From: JAIOPA01 sp046076045
GTDB taxonomy: Bacteria; Eisenbacteria; RBG-16-71-46
Assembly (NCBI GenBank): GCA_046076045.1
Contig: JBJTRI010000171.1
Span: 1-25,396 of the forward strand
DNA: 25,396 nucleotides
Direction of reading: 5' to 3'
The notes below the pieces were generated by a model. The model searched no databases. It saw only the letters and a list, made by a program, of their open reading frames with translations, and was not told where the DNA came from. Positions 10,322 to 18,409 of this stretch are shown here, piece by piece. The position numbers were made by a program, and so were the translations under genes. Positions within the stretch are counted from its first letter, which is position 1; every line of letters begins with the position of its first letter.

Positions 10322-12511
10322 ATGAACCAAACCCTCGACACGTTCCGATACGACGACGCGATCGTCCGGAAGTTCCTGGTCGCGACCTTCGTCTGGGGGC
10401 TCGTCGGCATGCTGGTCGGGCTGTACATCGCCCTGCAGCTCGCCATGCCCGAGCTCAACGTCGCGCCCTGGCTCACGTTCGGTCGCCTGCGCCCGCTGCA
10501 CACCAACGCGGTCATCTTCGCGTTCGCGGGTAACGCGTTCTTCATGGGCGCGTACTACTCGACCCAGCGCCTGCTCAAGACGCGCATGTTCTCGGACGGG
10601 CTGTCGAACCTGCACTTCTGGGGCTGGCAGGCCATCATCGTCGCGGCCGCGCTCACGCTCCCGGCCGGGTTCACGCAGGCCAAGGAGTACGCCGAGCTCG
10701 AGTGGCCCATCGACATCGCGATCGCGGTCGTCTGGGTGGTGTTCGCCGTGAACTTCTTCGGCACCATCGCGCGCCGCCGTGAGCGCCACCTGTACGTGGC
10801 GATCTGGTTCTACATCGCCAGCATCGTGACCGTGGCGCTCCTGCACATCTTCAACAACCTCTCCATGCCCGTCGGACCGCTCAAGAGCTACTCGGTGTAC
10901 GCGGGCGTGCAGGACGCGTTCATGCAGTGGTGGTACGGCCACAACGCGGTGGCGTTCTTCCTCACCACCCCGTTCCTCGGCCTCATGTACTACTTCATGC
11001 CGAAGGCGGCCGAGAAGCCGGTGTTCTCGTACCGACTCAGCATCCTGCACTTCTGGACGCTGGTGTTCATGTACATCTGGGCCGGCCCGCACCACCTGCA
11101 CTACACGGCGCTGCCCGAGTGGGCGAGCACGCTCGGAATGCTGTTCTCGGTCATGCTGTGGATGCCGTCGTGGGGCGGCATGATCAACGGCCTGCTCACG
11201 CTGCGTGGCGCGTGGCACAAGGTGGTCGAGGACCCGGTCCTCAAGTTCTTCGTGGTCGCGGTCACGGCCTACGGCATGGCGACGTTCGAGGGCCCCATGC
11301 TGTCGGTGAAGACCGTGAACGGGCTCGCGCACTACACGGACTGGATCATCGCGCACGTGCACACGGGTGCGCTCGGCTGGAACGGCTTCATGGCGTTCGG
11401 CATGATCTACTGGCTCATGCCGCGCCTCTTCGGCGCCCCGTTGTTCTCGAAGCGCCTCGCCGAGGTGCACTTCTGGTTCGCGACCTTCGGCATGATCTTC
11501 TATGCGGCCGCCATCTACAGCGCCGGTCTCACGCAGGGCCTCATGTGGCGCGCGTTCGACGCCACCGGCCGGTTGCAGTTCCCCGACTTCGTCGAGACCA
11601 CGATGAAGCTCATGCCGATGTACTGGATGCGTGTCGTGGGCGGCACGCTCTACATCGTCGGCATGCTGCTGTTCGGCTGGAACGTGCTCATGACCTGGCG
11701 GCGCCGGCCGGCCAAGCTCGAGGACCCGGTCGCCCAGGCCGCACCGCTCACGCGCACCGTGCCGCCGGTCGCGGCCGAGCCCGGCAACGCCTGGCAGCGG
11801 TTCGTGGCCGCCCGTTGGCATCGCCGCTGGGAGGCGCTGCCCGTGACGTTCACGGTCTGGGTCGTGATCGCGGTCGTGGTCGCGTCGTTGTTCGAGATCC
11901 TGCCCACGTTCCTCATCCGCTCCAACGTGCCCACCATCGCCGCGGTCTCGCCGCTCACGCCGCTCGAACTGGCCGGCCGCGACCTCTACATCCGCGAGGG
12001 CTGCTTCAACTGCCACTCGCAGATGATCCGTCCGTTCCGGCACGAGACCGAGCGCTACGGCGAGTACTCCAAGCCGGGTGAGTTCGTGTACGACCACCCG
12101 TTCCTGTGGGGCTCGCGCCGCATCGGTCCCGACCTCGCGCGTCAGGGCGGCAAGTACCCGAACCTCTGGCACGTGCGTCACATGGAGGACCCGCGCGCGA
12201 TCACGCCGCGCTCCATCATGCCGGCCTACCCCGACATGCTGAAGCGGCCCGTGGACTTCGCCGGCATCCAGAAGCGTGTGGACGCCATGGCCATGCTCGG
12301 GGTGCCCTACGGCGATCTCGTGCGCGGCGGGGCCGAGGACGTGGCGCGCGAGCAGGCCCAGATGATCGCCGACGACATCGTCGCCAACGGGGGCCCGGAG
12401 GGCCTGGCGGACAAGGAGATCGTGGCGTTGGTCTCGTACCTGCAGCGCTTGGGTGTGGACGTGCGGCGCACGGACGCCACCGCGGTCGCCGAGCCGGCGG
12501 GGGGGCGCTGA
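10322..12511 (+). CDS. ccoNO: Fused cbb3 cytochrome oxidase subunits I and II (CcoN-CcoO)
   Basis: 729 residues joining two normally separate subunits of the cbb3 terminal oxidase, which reduces O2 at the inner membrane. Residues 1 to about 460 are CcoN, with multiple membrane helices: heme-b ligands His60 and His347, heme-b3 ligand His345, CuB ligands His207, His257 and His258, and the expected cross-linked tyrosine at Tyr251 (MYIWAG). A proline-alanine linker at about 465-500 leads to the CcoO anchor helix (about 508-532). The mono-heme c domain follows, with CFNCH (Cys561, Cys564, His565) and probable axial Met633 in SIMPAY. All metal ligands are present, so it looks functional. It heads the cco operon; ccoQ begins 1 nt after its stop. 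Fused CcoNO is known from Bacteroidetes and some related phyla. Confidence 0.95.
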   Translation: MNQTLDTFRYDDAIVRKFLVATFVWGLVGMLVGLYIALQLAMPELNVAPWLTFGRLRPLHTNAVIFAFAGNAFFMGAYYSTQRLLKTRMFSDGLSNLHFWGWQAIIVAAALTLPAGFTQAKEYAELEWPIDIAIAVVWVVFAVNFFGTIARRRERHLYVAIWFYIASIVTVALLHIFNNLSMPVGPLKSYSVYAGVQDAFMQWWYGHNAVAFFLTTPFLGLMYYFMPKAAEKPVFSYRLSILHFWTLVFMYIWAGPHHLHYTALPEWASTLGMLFSVMLWMPSWGGMINGLLTLRGAWHKVVEDPVLKFFVVAVTAYGMATFEGPMLSVKTVNGLAHYTDWIIAHVHTGALGWNGFMAFGMIYWLMPRLFGAPLFSKRLAEVHFWFATFGMIFYAAAIYSAGLTQGLMWRAFDATGRLQFPDFVETTMKLMPMYWMRVVGGTLYIVGMLLFGWNVLMTWRRRPAKLEDPVAQAAPLTRTVPPVAAEPGNAWQRFVAARWHRRWEALPVTFTVWVVIAVVVASLFEILPTFLIRSNVPTIAAVSPLTPLELAGRDLYIREGCFNCHSQMIRPFRHETERYGEYSKPGEFVYDHPFLWGSRRIGPDLARQGGKYPNLWHVRHMEDPRAITPRSIMPAYPDMLKRPVDFAGIQKRVDAMAMLGVPYGDLVRGGAEDVAREQAQMIADDIVANGGPEGLADKEIVALVSYLQRLGVDVRRTDATAVAEPAGGR

Positions 12512-12512
12512 C

Positions 12513-12710
12513 ATGAAGCTCTCCGACGTCGTCGGTCACGCCGGGCTGTCCCTCTACACCGAGATCGCGCTCGTGTTGTTCCTCGCCGTCTTCGTGGCGG
12601 TCGTGGTCCGGGTGTTCTGGCCCGGGCAGCGCGACGAACTGGAGGCGCAGCGCATGCTGCCGCTCGAACCCGAGACGCCCGCCGATCCGCGGGAAGGAGG
12701 CGTGCGATGA
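12513..12710 (+). CDS. ccoQ: Small cbb3 oxidase subunit CcoQ/FixQ-like
   Basis: 65 residues: a short lead, one membrane helix at about 16-38 rich in Val, Ala and Phe, and a charged acidic tail, as in CcoQ. The helix ends in the typical RVFWPG-like junction. CcoQ stabilises the assembled oxidase. It starts at ATG 12513, immediately after ccoNO, and its TGA overlaps the ccoP ATG (ATGA). The call rests on size, topology and position more than on sequence motifs. Confidence 0.8.
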   Translation: MKLSDVVGHAGLSLYTEIALVLFLAVFVAVVVRVFWPGQRDELEAQRMLPLEPETPADPREGGVR

Positions 12711-13303
12711 ACGAGCGCCGTGACGAGGACCGCCTGCTCGAGCACGAGTACGACGGCATCCGCGAGTACGACAACCCGCTGCCGCGTTGGTGGGTGATCA
12801 TCCTGTGGGTGAGCGTGGTCTGGTCCCTGATCTACCTCGCCAACGTCATCCCCGGCGTGGGAGAGGGGCCCGGGCGCGTCCAGAACTACGAGAACGAGAT
12901 GTCCGCGGCGCGTGAGCGCTTCGGCGACCCGCGGGCGGCCGCGCAGGCCGGCGGTGTGGACGACTCCACCGTGCGCGCCGTGCTCGCCGATGCGGGACGC
13001 GTCGCCGAGGGCCGTCAGGTGTTCGCGACCTACTGTGCGGCCTGCCATCGCGAGGACCTCGGCGGCAGCATCGGGCCGAACCTCACCGACGAGTACTGGA
13101 TCCACGGCGCACGACCGTCGCAGGTCCACGCCACGGTCACGAACGGTGTGCTCGACAAGGGCATGCCGGCCTGGGCCGGCGTGCTGCGGCCCGATCAGGT
13201 GACGGCCGTGTCGGCCTACGTGCTGTCCATGCAGGGCACGCACCCCAAGGACCCCAAGGAACCGCAGGGCAGCAAGGTGGAGGCGGACGAGGAGCGGGAG
13301 TGA
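12707..13303 (+). CDS. ccoP: cbb3 oxidase cytochrome c subunit CcoP, single-heme form
   Basis: 198 residues. The N-terminus has the CcoP pattern: an acidic HEYDGIREYDNPLP segment (about 13-26) before a membrane helix at 27-48. A single cytochrome c domain follows with CAACH (Cys110, Cys113, His114) and a likely axial Met153 in KGMPAW. Canonical CcoP has two heme-c domains and about 300 residues; only one is present here and the frame is intact, so this is a shorter version rather than a broken gene. It would pass electrons from soluble cytochrome c or the bc complex to CcoO. The Lys/Glu-rich tail is unstructured. Confidence 0.9.
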   Translation: MNERRDEDRLLEHEYDGIREYDNPLPRWWVIILWVSVVWSLIYLANVIPGVGEGPGRVQNYENEMSAARERFGDPRAAAQAGGVDDSTVRAVLADAGRVAEGRQVFATYCAACHREDLGGSIGPNLTDEYWIHGARPSQVHATVTNGVLDKGMPAWAGVLRPDQVTAVSAYVLSMQGTHPKDPKEPQGSKVEADEERE

Positions 13304-13331
13304 GCCCGCACCGTCCGGGGAGGAGAGGGCC

Positions 13332-14747
13332 ATGGCCGTCCAACCGGTGATCCCGAGCGCACCCGGTCGCGTGCTGTCCACGATGAACGAGGACGGTTCG
13401 CGCCGCTGGCCGCGACCGCGCCCCGCACACGGGGCATGGTGGCAGCGGCGTCGGGCGCTGGCATGGTTCCTCATGGCGTTCTTCCTCCTGCTGCCTTACG
13501 TGAAGATGCACGGTCGGCCGGCCGTCCTGCTCGACCTGCCCCAGCGCGAGTTCCTGTTGTTCGGCGCGCGCTTCCTCGCCACCGACACGGTGCTGTTCAT
13601 GCTGCTCATGATCAGCACGCTCATCGGCATCTTCCTGGTCACGGCGGTGCTGGGACGCGTCTGGTGCGGGTGGGCGTGCCCGCAGACCGTGTACATGGAG
13701 TTCCTGTACCGCCCGATCGAGTACGCCATCGAGGGCGGACCGCGGGGCGTCGAGGCGCTCGACCGGCAGGGCGGGCTGCCGCTGCGCCGAGTGCTCAAGT
13801 ATCTCGTGTTCGCGGTGCTCGCGTGCGTGCTCGCGCACACCTTCCTCTCGTACTTCGTGGGGGTGGAGCGGCTCGCGGTCTGGGTGCGCCGCTCGCCCTT
13901 CGAGCACCCGACCTCGTTCCTCGTCATGCTCGGCACCACGGTCGCGGTCTTCCTCGACTTCGCATGGTTCCGCGAGCAGACCTGTCTCGTCGCGTGCCCT
14001 TACGGACGCCTGCAGTCCGTGCTGCTCGACCGTCGCTCCATGGTGGTGGGCTACGACACCCTGCGGGGCGAGCCCCGCATGAAGGGTGGAGCCCGCTCCC
14101 TGCCCGTGATCGCGGGCGACTGTGTGGACTGCCGCATGTGCGTGCAGACGTGCCCCACCGGGATCGACATCCGCGACGGCCTGCAGATGGAGTGCCTGCA
14201 GTGCACGCAGTGCATGGACGCCTGCGATCGCGTCATGACGAAGCTCGGCCGTCCCCAGGGCCTCATCCGCTACGGCTCACGCGACGGCTTCGAGCGCCGT
14301 GCGACGTCGTGGCTGCGCCCGCGCGTCCTGCTGTATCCCGTCGTGCTGCTCGTCACCGGCGGGTTGTTCCTGGGCGTGCTGTTCACGCGTCGGAACCTCG
14401 ACGTCACGTTGCTGCGGGGCAAGGGCGAGCCGTATGTGATCCAGCACGACGGCACCCTGTTGCACCAGGTCCGCATCAAGTTCGTGAACCGCGTGGACGC
14501 GGGCCGCGAGGTGCGCCTCGCGCTCACGGGTGCCGACGACGCGCGTCTCGTGGTGCCGGTGAACCCGTTCCCGCTGCGACCCATGGCCATGGCGACCACG
14601 ACCGTGTTCGTGATCACGCCGCCGTACGGCTTCCACGATGGTCGTCGCACGGTCGCCTTCGAACTCACCGACGGTTCGGGGTGGCGGGAGCGGCAGGAGT
14701 GGTCGCTGCTCGGTCCCGACCCCGAAGACGGCGCGGTCGTCCGATGA
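13332..14747 (+). CDS. ccoG: cbb3 oxidase maturation protein CcoG/FixG (RdxA-like)
   Basis: 471 residues. CcoG is a membrane iron-sulfur protein reported to act as a cupric reductase during cbb3 copper-centre assembly. Membrane helices lie at about 43-57, 86-108, 153-175 and 196-211, with conserved CGWACPQTVYMEF at 112-124. The ferredoxin part has two clusters: Cys264, 267, 270, 274 and Cys288, 291, 294, 298. One more helix (about 330-350) leads to a C-terminal Ig-like FixG accessory domain, probably periplasmic. ATG 13332 follows GGGGAGGAGAG. The stop overlaps the ccoH start (ATGA). Confidence 0.94.
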   Translation: MAVQPVIPSAPGRVLSTMNEDGSRRWPRPRPAHGAWWQRRRALAWFLMAFFLLLPYVKMHGRPAVLLDLPQREFLLFGARFLATDTVLFMLLMISTLIGIFLVTAVLGRVWCGWACPQTVYMEFLYRPIEYAIEGGPRGVEALDRQGGLPLRRVLKYLVFAVLACVLAHTFLSYFVGVERLAVWVRRSPFEHPTSFLVMLGTTVAVFLDFAWFREQTCLVACPYGRLQSVLLDRRSMVVGYDTLRGEPRMKGGARSLPVIAGDCVDCRMCVQTCPTGIDIRDGLQMECLQCTQCMDACDRVMTKLGRPQGLIRYGSRDGFERRATSWLRPRVLLYPVVLLVTGGLFLGVLFTRRNLDVTLLRGKGEPYVIQHDGTLLHQVRIKFVNRVDAGREVRLALTGADDARLVVPVNPFPLRPMAMATTTVFVITPPYGFHDGRRTVAFELTDGSGWRERQEWSLLGPDPEDGAVVR

Positions 14748-15223
14748 ACGCCGCGAAGGTGTGGCCGCTCGCGATCGTCGGTGTGCTCGCGGTGACCGTG
14801 GTCGCCAACGTGGTGCTGCTCCGCGCCGCGAGCGGGCCCGATGCCGCCACGCCCGAGCCGGACTACTACCGCCGCGCCCTCGCGTGGGACAGCACGCAGG
14901 CCGAGCGCGTCCGCAGCGCGCGGCTGGGCTGGCGGGCCTCGTCCGAGTTCACGATCGCCGACGGTGCCGAGCGGGTACGGGTGACCCTCCGGGATTCGCT
15001 CGGCGTTCCGGTGCACGGAGCGGCGGTGAGTGCGACGGGTGTGCACAACCTCGCGCCGGCGCGGCCCGAGCGCTGGATGCTGGTCGAGGCCGAGCCCGGT
15101 CGCTACGAGGCCCCGGTGAGCCTGCCGCACGTCGGGCGCTGGGAGGTCACGGTGACCGCGACGCGCGACCAGGAGCGGTTCGTGACGAGGGGACACGCCG
15201 AGTCGCCCGGAGGGGGGCGGTGA
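14744..15223 (+). CDS. ccoH: cbb3 oxidase assembly protein CcoH/FixH
   Basis: 159 residues with one N-terminal membrane helix (about 8-28) and a periplasmic beta-sandwich. The family mark is the PDYYRRALAWD segment at about 39-49. FixH proteins associate with CcoN/CcoI and help assemble the oxidase. The start overlaps the ccoG stop by 4 nt and the end overlaps the next start (GTGA), so it is translationally coupled on both sides. Confidence 0.9.
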   Translation: MNAAKVWPLAIVGVLAVTVVANVVLLRAASGPDAATPEPDYYRRALAWDSTQAERVRSARLGWRASSEFTIADGAERVRVTLRDSLGVPVHGAAVSATGVHNLAPARPERWMLVEAEPGRYEAPVSLPHVGRWEVTVTATRDQERFVTRGHAESPGGGR

Positions 15224-15990
15224 TCGCGCTCCTCGGCTCGGTGCTGGGCGCGAGCCTGCTCGGCAGCCTGCACTGCGCCGCGATGTGCGGCGGGTTCGTG
15301 TGCGCCGTCTCGGGCCAGGGCCGCCCGCTCGCCTCGCAGGTCGCGTGGCATGCCGGCCGCGGGGCCGCTTACATCGTGTTGGGCATACTCGCGGGCACGA
15401 TCGGTGCCGGGGTGGACCGCACCCTCGCGCCGCTCGGGCTGCCGCATGCGGCGGCCGTGCTCACCGGCGTGCTGCTCGTGGCGAGCGGCGTGCTCGCGTT
15501 ACTGCAGGCTGCTGGACAGCGCGGCGTGCCGTCCGCGGACCCGGCCCCGTTCGCGCGCGTGGTCGGGGCGGGACTGCGCGGGGTGCGCGAGTGGCCGCTC
15601 GTGCCGCGCACGCTGGTCATGGGGGCGCTCACCGCGCTCCTGCCGTGCGGTTGGTTGTGGGCGTTCGTCGCGACCGCGGCGGGCACCGGTCGTCCGGTCG
15701 GGGGTGCGCTCGTGATGACCGCGTTCTGGGTCGGCACGCTGCCCGTGCTCGCCGCCCTCGGGCTCGCCGCCGGCCGCACGCTCGCGCCGCTGCGCGCCCG
15801 GCTACCCGTGGTGACGGCGATCGCGATGATCGTGGTGGGGCTGCTCACCGTGGGCGGTCGATTCCGTCCGCACACGGGTCACGCCGGGCATGGCGCACAT
15901 GCGGGGCACGCGATGCACGGTGAGGCGATGGGCGCGCCCGCGGGGGCGCCGGCCGAGGCGGGGGAGGAGCACGCGCATGGCGGTCGCTGA
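15220..15990 (+). CDS. TauE/SafE-like (COG2836) membrane protein with His-rich tail
   Basis: 256 residues from GTG 15220, with a GAGGGGGG purine run just before it. Six or so membrane helices are visible, with the family's cysteine pattern: Cys19, Cys23 and Cys28 in the SLHCAAMCGGF region and Cys143 in LLPCGW. COG2836 members are often annotated as sulfite exporters, but those inside cco clusters are thought to handle copper or thiols. The last 39 residues hold eight histidines (218, 221, 224, 227, 230, 233, 251, 253), a likely metal-binding tail. It overlaps ccoH by 4 nt and ccoI by 14 nt, so it belongs to the oxidase operon. Its exact role is inferred. Confidence 0.82.
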   Translation: MIALLGSVLGASLLGSLHCAAMCGGFVCAVSGQGRPLASQVAWHAGRGAAYIVLGILAGTIGAGVDRTLAPLGLPHAAAVLTGVLLVASGVLALLQAAGQRGVPSADPAPFARVVGAGLRGVREWPLVPRTLVMGALTALLPCGWLWAFVATAAGTGRPVGGALVMTAFWVGTLPVLAALGLAAGRTLAPLRARLPVVTAIAMIVVGLLTVGGRFRPHTGHAGHGAHAGHAMHGEAMGAPAGAPAEAGEEHAHGGR

Positions 15991-16282
15991 CACCCTCGCG
16001 CCGCACGCCGCGGTGGTCTCGTGCGCGCACTGCGGGCTCGCCGTGCCCGAGGGTCGGCTGCCGTACGATGGCGCACGGCCGTTCTGCTGCACGGGCTGTG
16101 CGACCGCGTGGCAGGTGCTGCACGAGTTCGGGCTCGAGCGCTACTACGACATGGCGACGCGGCGCGAGCAGCGGGTCGAGGCGACGGGTCGCAGCTTCGA
16201 GGAGTTCGACCACGACGCCTTCCGCTCGCGTCACGTGCGCCGGCGCCGCGACGGGCTCGACGAGACCGACCTGTACCTCTAG
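15977..16282 (+). CDS. ccoI: CcoI, N-terminal cysteine domain, ending at in-frame amber codon
   Basis: 101 residues from ATG 15977, preceded by GGGGAGGAG at 15961-15969. This is the N-terminal metal-binding domain of CcoI/FixI P-type ATPases (CAHC at 16-19, FCCTGC at 36-41, then the QVLHEFGLERYY helix). It runs in the same frame into the HMA and ATPase parts at 16286, separated only by TAG 16280-16282 and one glycine codon. In relatives this spot reads like LYLEGVHC, with Glu where the stop is, so one G-to-T change in GAG would explain it. Possibilities are a recent nonsense mutation, a sequencing error, readthrough, or a genuine two-protein split. Confidence 0.8.
   Translation: MAVADTLAPHAAVVSCAHCGLAVPEGRLPYDGARPFCCTGCATAWQVLHEFGLERYYDMATRREQRVEATGRSFEEFDHDAFRSRHVRRRRDGLDETDLYL
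16280..16282 (+). other. In-frame TAG within ccoI
   Basis: The frame before it (CTG TAC CTC) and after it (GGC GTG CAC TGC) encodes the continuous CcoI family sequence. TAG is codon 102 of the joined gene. tig and clpP in this window end with TAG, so TAG is a normal stop in this genome. Confidence 0.9.
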
Positions 16283-16285
16283 GGC

Positions 16286-18409
16286 GTGCACTGCCCGTCG
16301 TGCGTCTGGTTGGTGGAGCGCATCCCGACCGCGCTGACCGGACTGGCGTCGGCGGAACTCGACCTGTCGCGCGGACGCGTGCGCGTGACGTGGGATCCCG
16401 AACGCGTCCGCCTGTCGGCGGTCGCACGTTTCCTCGACACGCTCGGTTACCGCGCGCACCCGTTCCGCGGGGGACGCGCCGACGACCAGCGTCGGGCCGA
16501 GGATCGCGCCATGTTGGTGCGCATCGGGGTGGCCGGCGCACTCGCAGCGAACACCATGCTGGCCGCGCTCGCGCTCTACTCGGGGGTCTTCGACGGGATG
16601 GAGCGCGAGTGGACGCGCTACTTCCGCTACGTCTCGTTGCTGCTCACCGCGCCCGCACTGTTCGGTCCCGGTCGGGTGTTCCTGCGCGGGGCGTGGGGTT
16701 CGCTGCGCGCCCGCATGCTGCACATGGACGTGCCGGTCGCGGTCGCACTGCTCGCCGCGTTCGGGCGCGGACTCGTGAACACGGTCACCGACCGCGGCCC
16801 GGTCTACTTCGACGGTGTCGCCATGCTGGTCTTCCTGTTGCTCGTGGGCCGGTTCCTGCAGCAGCGCGCCGCGCGCGCCGCGGCCGACTCGGCCGAGTTG
16901 ATGTACGGCCTCGCGCCCGCCTCGGCTCGGGTACGCGAGGGCGACACGGTGAGCGACCTGCCCAGCGAGGCACTGCTGCCGGGCATGGTGGTCGAGGTGC
17001 GCCACTCCGAGACCGTGCCGGCCGATGGCGTGGTGGCCCACGGTGCGGGCTCGCTCGACCATGCGCTCCTCACCGGGGAGTCGCGGCCGCGCCCGGTCGC
17101 GCCAGGCGACACCGTGTACGCGGGCACCGTGAACCGCGGCCCCACGCTGCTCGTGCGCGTCGAGCGGGCGGGGGAGGATACGCGGCTCGCGCACCTGCTG
17201 CGCGAGGTCGAGCTCGGGACCGCGCGCCGCGCGCCGGTCGTGCGTACGGCCGACCGGCTCGCCGGCGCGTTCGTGGTCGTCGTGCTGCTGCTCGCACTCG
17301 GCACGTGGGCGTACTGGCGGCCGCTCGACCCCTCGGCCGCGCTCGACCACGCCATCGCGCTGCTCATCGTGACCTGTCCGTGCGCACTCGCGCTCGCCAC
17401 GCCGCTCGCGGTGACGGTCGCCATCGGGCGCGCGGCGCGCTCGGGCGTGCTCGTGAAGGGCGGTGACGCGTTGGAGGCGCTGGCCGTGCCGGGCACGCTC
17501 GTGCTCGACAAGACCGGCACGCTCACCGAGGGGCGGCCGGTGTTGGTGGAGTGGCAGGGGCCCGAGGTGCTGCGCGCATGGTTGTTGGGGCTCGAGGCGC
17601 ACGCCACCCACCCGGTGGCGGCGGCGTTCGCCGAGGCGTGGCCCGAGGTTCGTCCAGCCGAGGCGAGCGACGTGCGCGTGCGGATCGGGGCCGGGGTCAC
17701 CGGCACGGTCGCCGGGTGCGCGGTCGCGGTCGGCTCGCCGACCTGGATCCGCTCGCTCGTGGGCCCGAGCGACCTCCACACCACGCTGGGCCTCTCCGAG
17801 GCCACGAGCACGCCCGTGTGGGTGGCGGTGGATGGCCGTGTGGTCGCCCGGGCCGCGTTCGGGGATCGCGTGCGGCCCGACGCGGAGGCCACCCTGACGC
17901 GCCTACGGACCGAGGGATGGCACCTGCGGCTGCTCTCGGGCGACGACCCCGCGGTGGTCGAGGCCACGGGCCGCGCGTTGGGCTTCGCGGCCGACGAGAT
18001 GCGCGGGGGCGTGTCCCCCGAGGGCAAGCGCGCCGAGATCGAGCGGCTGTCCGCGCACGGGCGCGTGGTGATGGTGGGCGACGGGGTGAACGACGCCGCC
18101 GCCATCGCGCGTGCGACCGTGGGCGTGGGCGTGCGGGGCGGGGCCGAGGCCTGTCTGGCCGCGGCCGACGTCTACCTGTCGCGTCCGGGTCTCGCGGCGC
18201 TCGCCGCGCTCACCTCGGGCGCGCGCCGCACGCTGGGCGTCATCCGGGCCGGGCTCGGGTTGTCGCTGGTGTGGAACGTGGTCGGGGCGGTGTGCGCGGT
18301 CGCGGGGCTGGTGAACCCGCTCGTGGCGGCGATCGCCATGCCCGTGAGCTCGCTCAGCGTCGTACTGCTGGCGTGGCGCGGGCGGACGTTCGACGGGGGC
18401 GCCGCGTGA
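16286..18409 (+). CDS. ccoI: CcoI, copper-transporting P1B-type ATPase main body (interrupted gene)
   Basis: The remaining ~708 residues of CcoI, opening with the HMA motif CPSC (GVHCPSCVWLVER). CcoI exports copper across the inner membrane for insertion into cbb3 oxidase. Present in order: membrane helices, TGES actuator loop, the transport motif CPC (TCPCALA), phosphorylation site DKTGT with Asp at 17507-17509, the HP motif (ATHPVAAA), and the hinge GDGVNDAAA. If translated alone it could start at GTG 16286, 3 nt after the amber codon, but no ribosome-binding site is visible, so it would need reinitiation or readthrough. The joined frame (15977-18409, 811 codons) has normal CcoI length. Everything except the TAG is intact, which fits a recent change or a tolerated split. 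Confidence 0.88.
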   Translation: MHCPSCVWLVERIPTALTGLASAELDLSRGRVRVTWDPERVRLSAVARFLDTLGYRAHPFRGGRADDQRRAEDRAMLVRIGVAGALAANTMLAALALYSGVFDGMEREWTRYFRYVSLLLTAPALFGPGRVFLRGAWGSLRARMLHMDVPVAVALLAAFGRGLVNTVTDRGPVYFDGVAMLVFLLLVGRFLQQRAARAAADSAELMYGLAPASARVREGDTVSDLPSEALLPGMVVEVRHSETVPADGVVAHGAGSLDHALLTGESRPRPVAPGDTVYAGTVNRGPTLLVRVERAGEDTRLAHLLREVELGTARRAPVVRTADRLAGAFVVVVLLLALGTWAYWRPLDPSAALDHAIALLIVTCPCALALATPLAVTVAIGRAARSGVLVKGGDALEALAVPGTLVLDKTGTLTEGRPVLVEWQGPEVLRAWLLGLEAHATHPVAAAFAEAWPEVRPAEASDVRVRIGAGVTGTVAGCAVAVGSPTWIRSLVGPSDLHTTLGLSEATSTPVWVAVDGRVVARAAFGDRVRPDAEATLTRLRTEGWHLRLLSGDDPAVVEATGRALGFAADEMRGGVSPEGKRAEIERLSAHGRVVMVGDGVNDAAAIARATVGVGVRGGAEACLAAADVYLSRPGLAALAALTSGARRTLGVIRAGLGLSLVWNVVGAVCAVAGLVNPLVAAIAMPVSSLSVVLLAWRGRTFDGGAA

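Noticed and set aside
15977..18409. Genome-wide recoding of TAG as a sense codon
   Set aside because: tig and clpP end with TAG at normal family lengths, so TAG works as a stop here.
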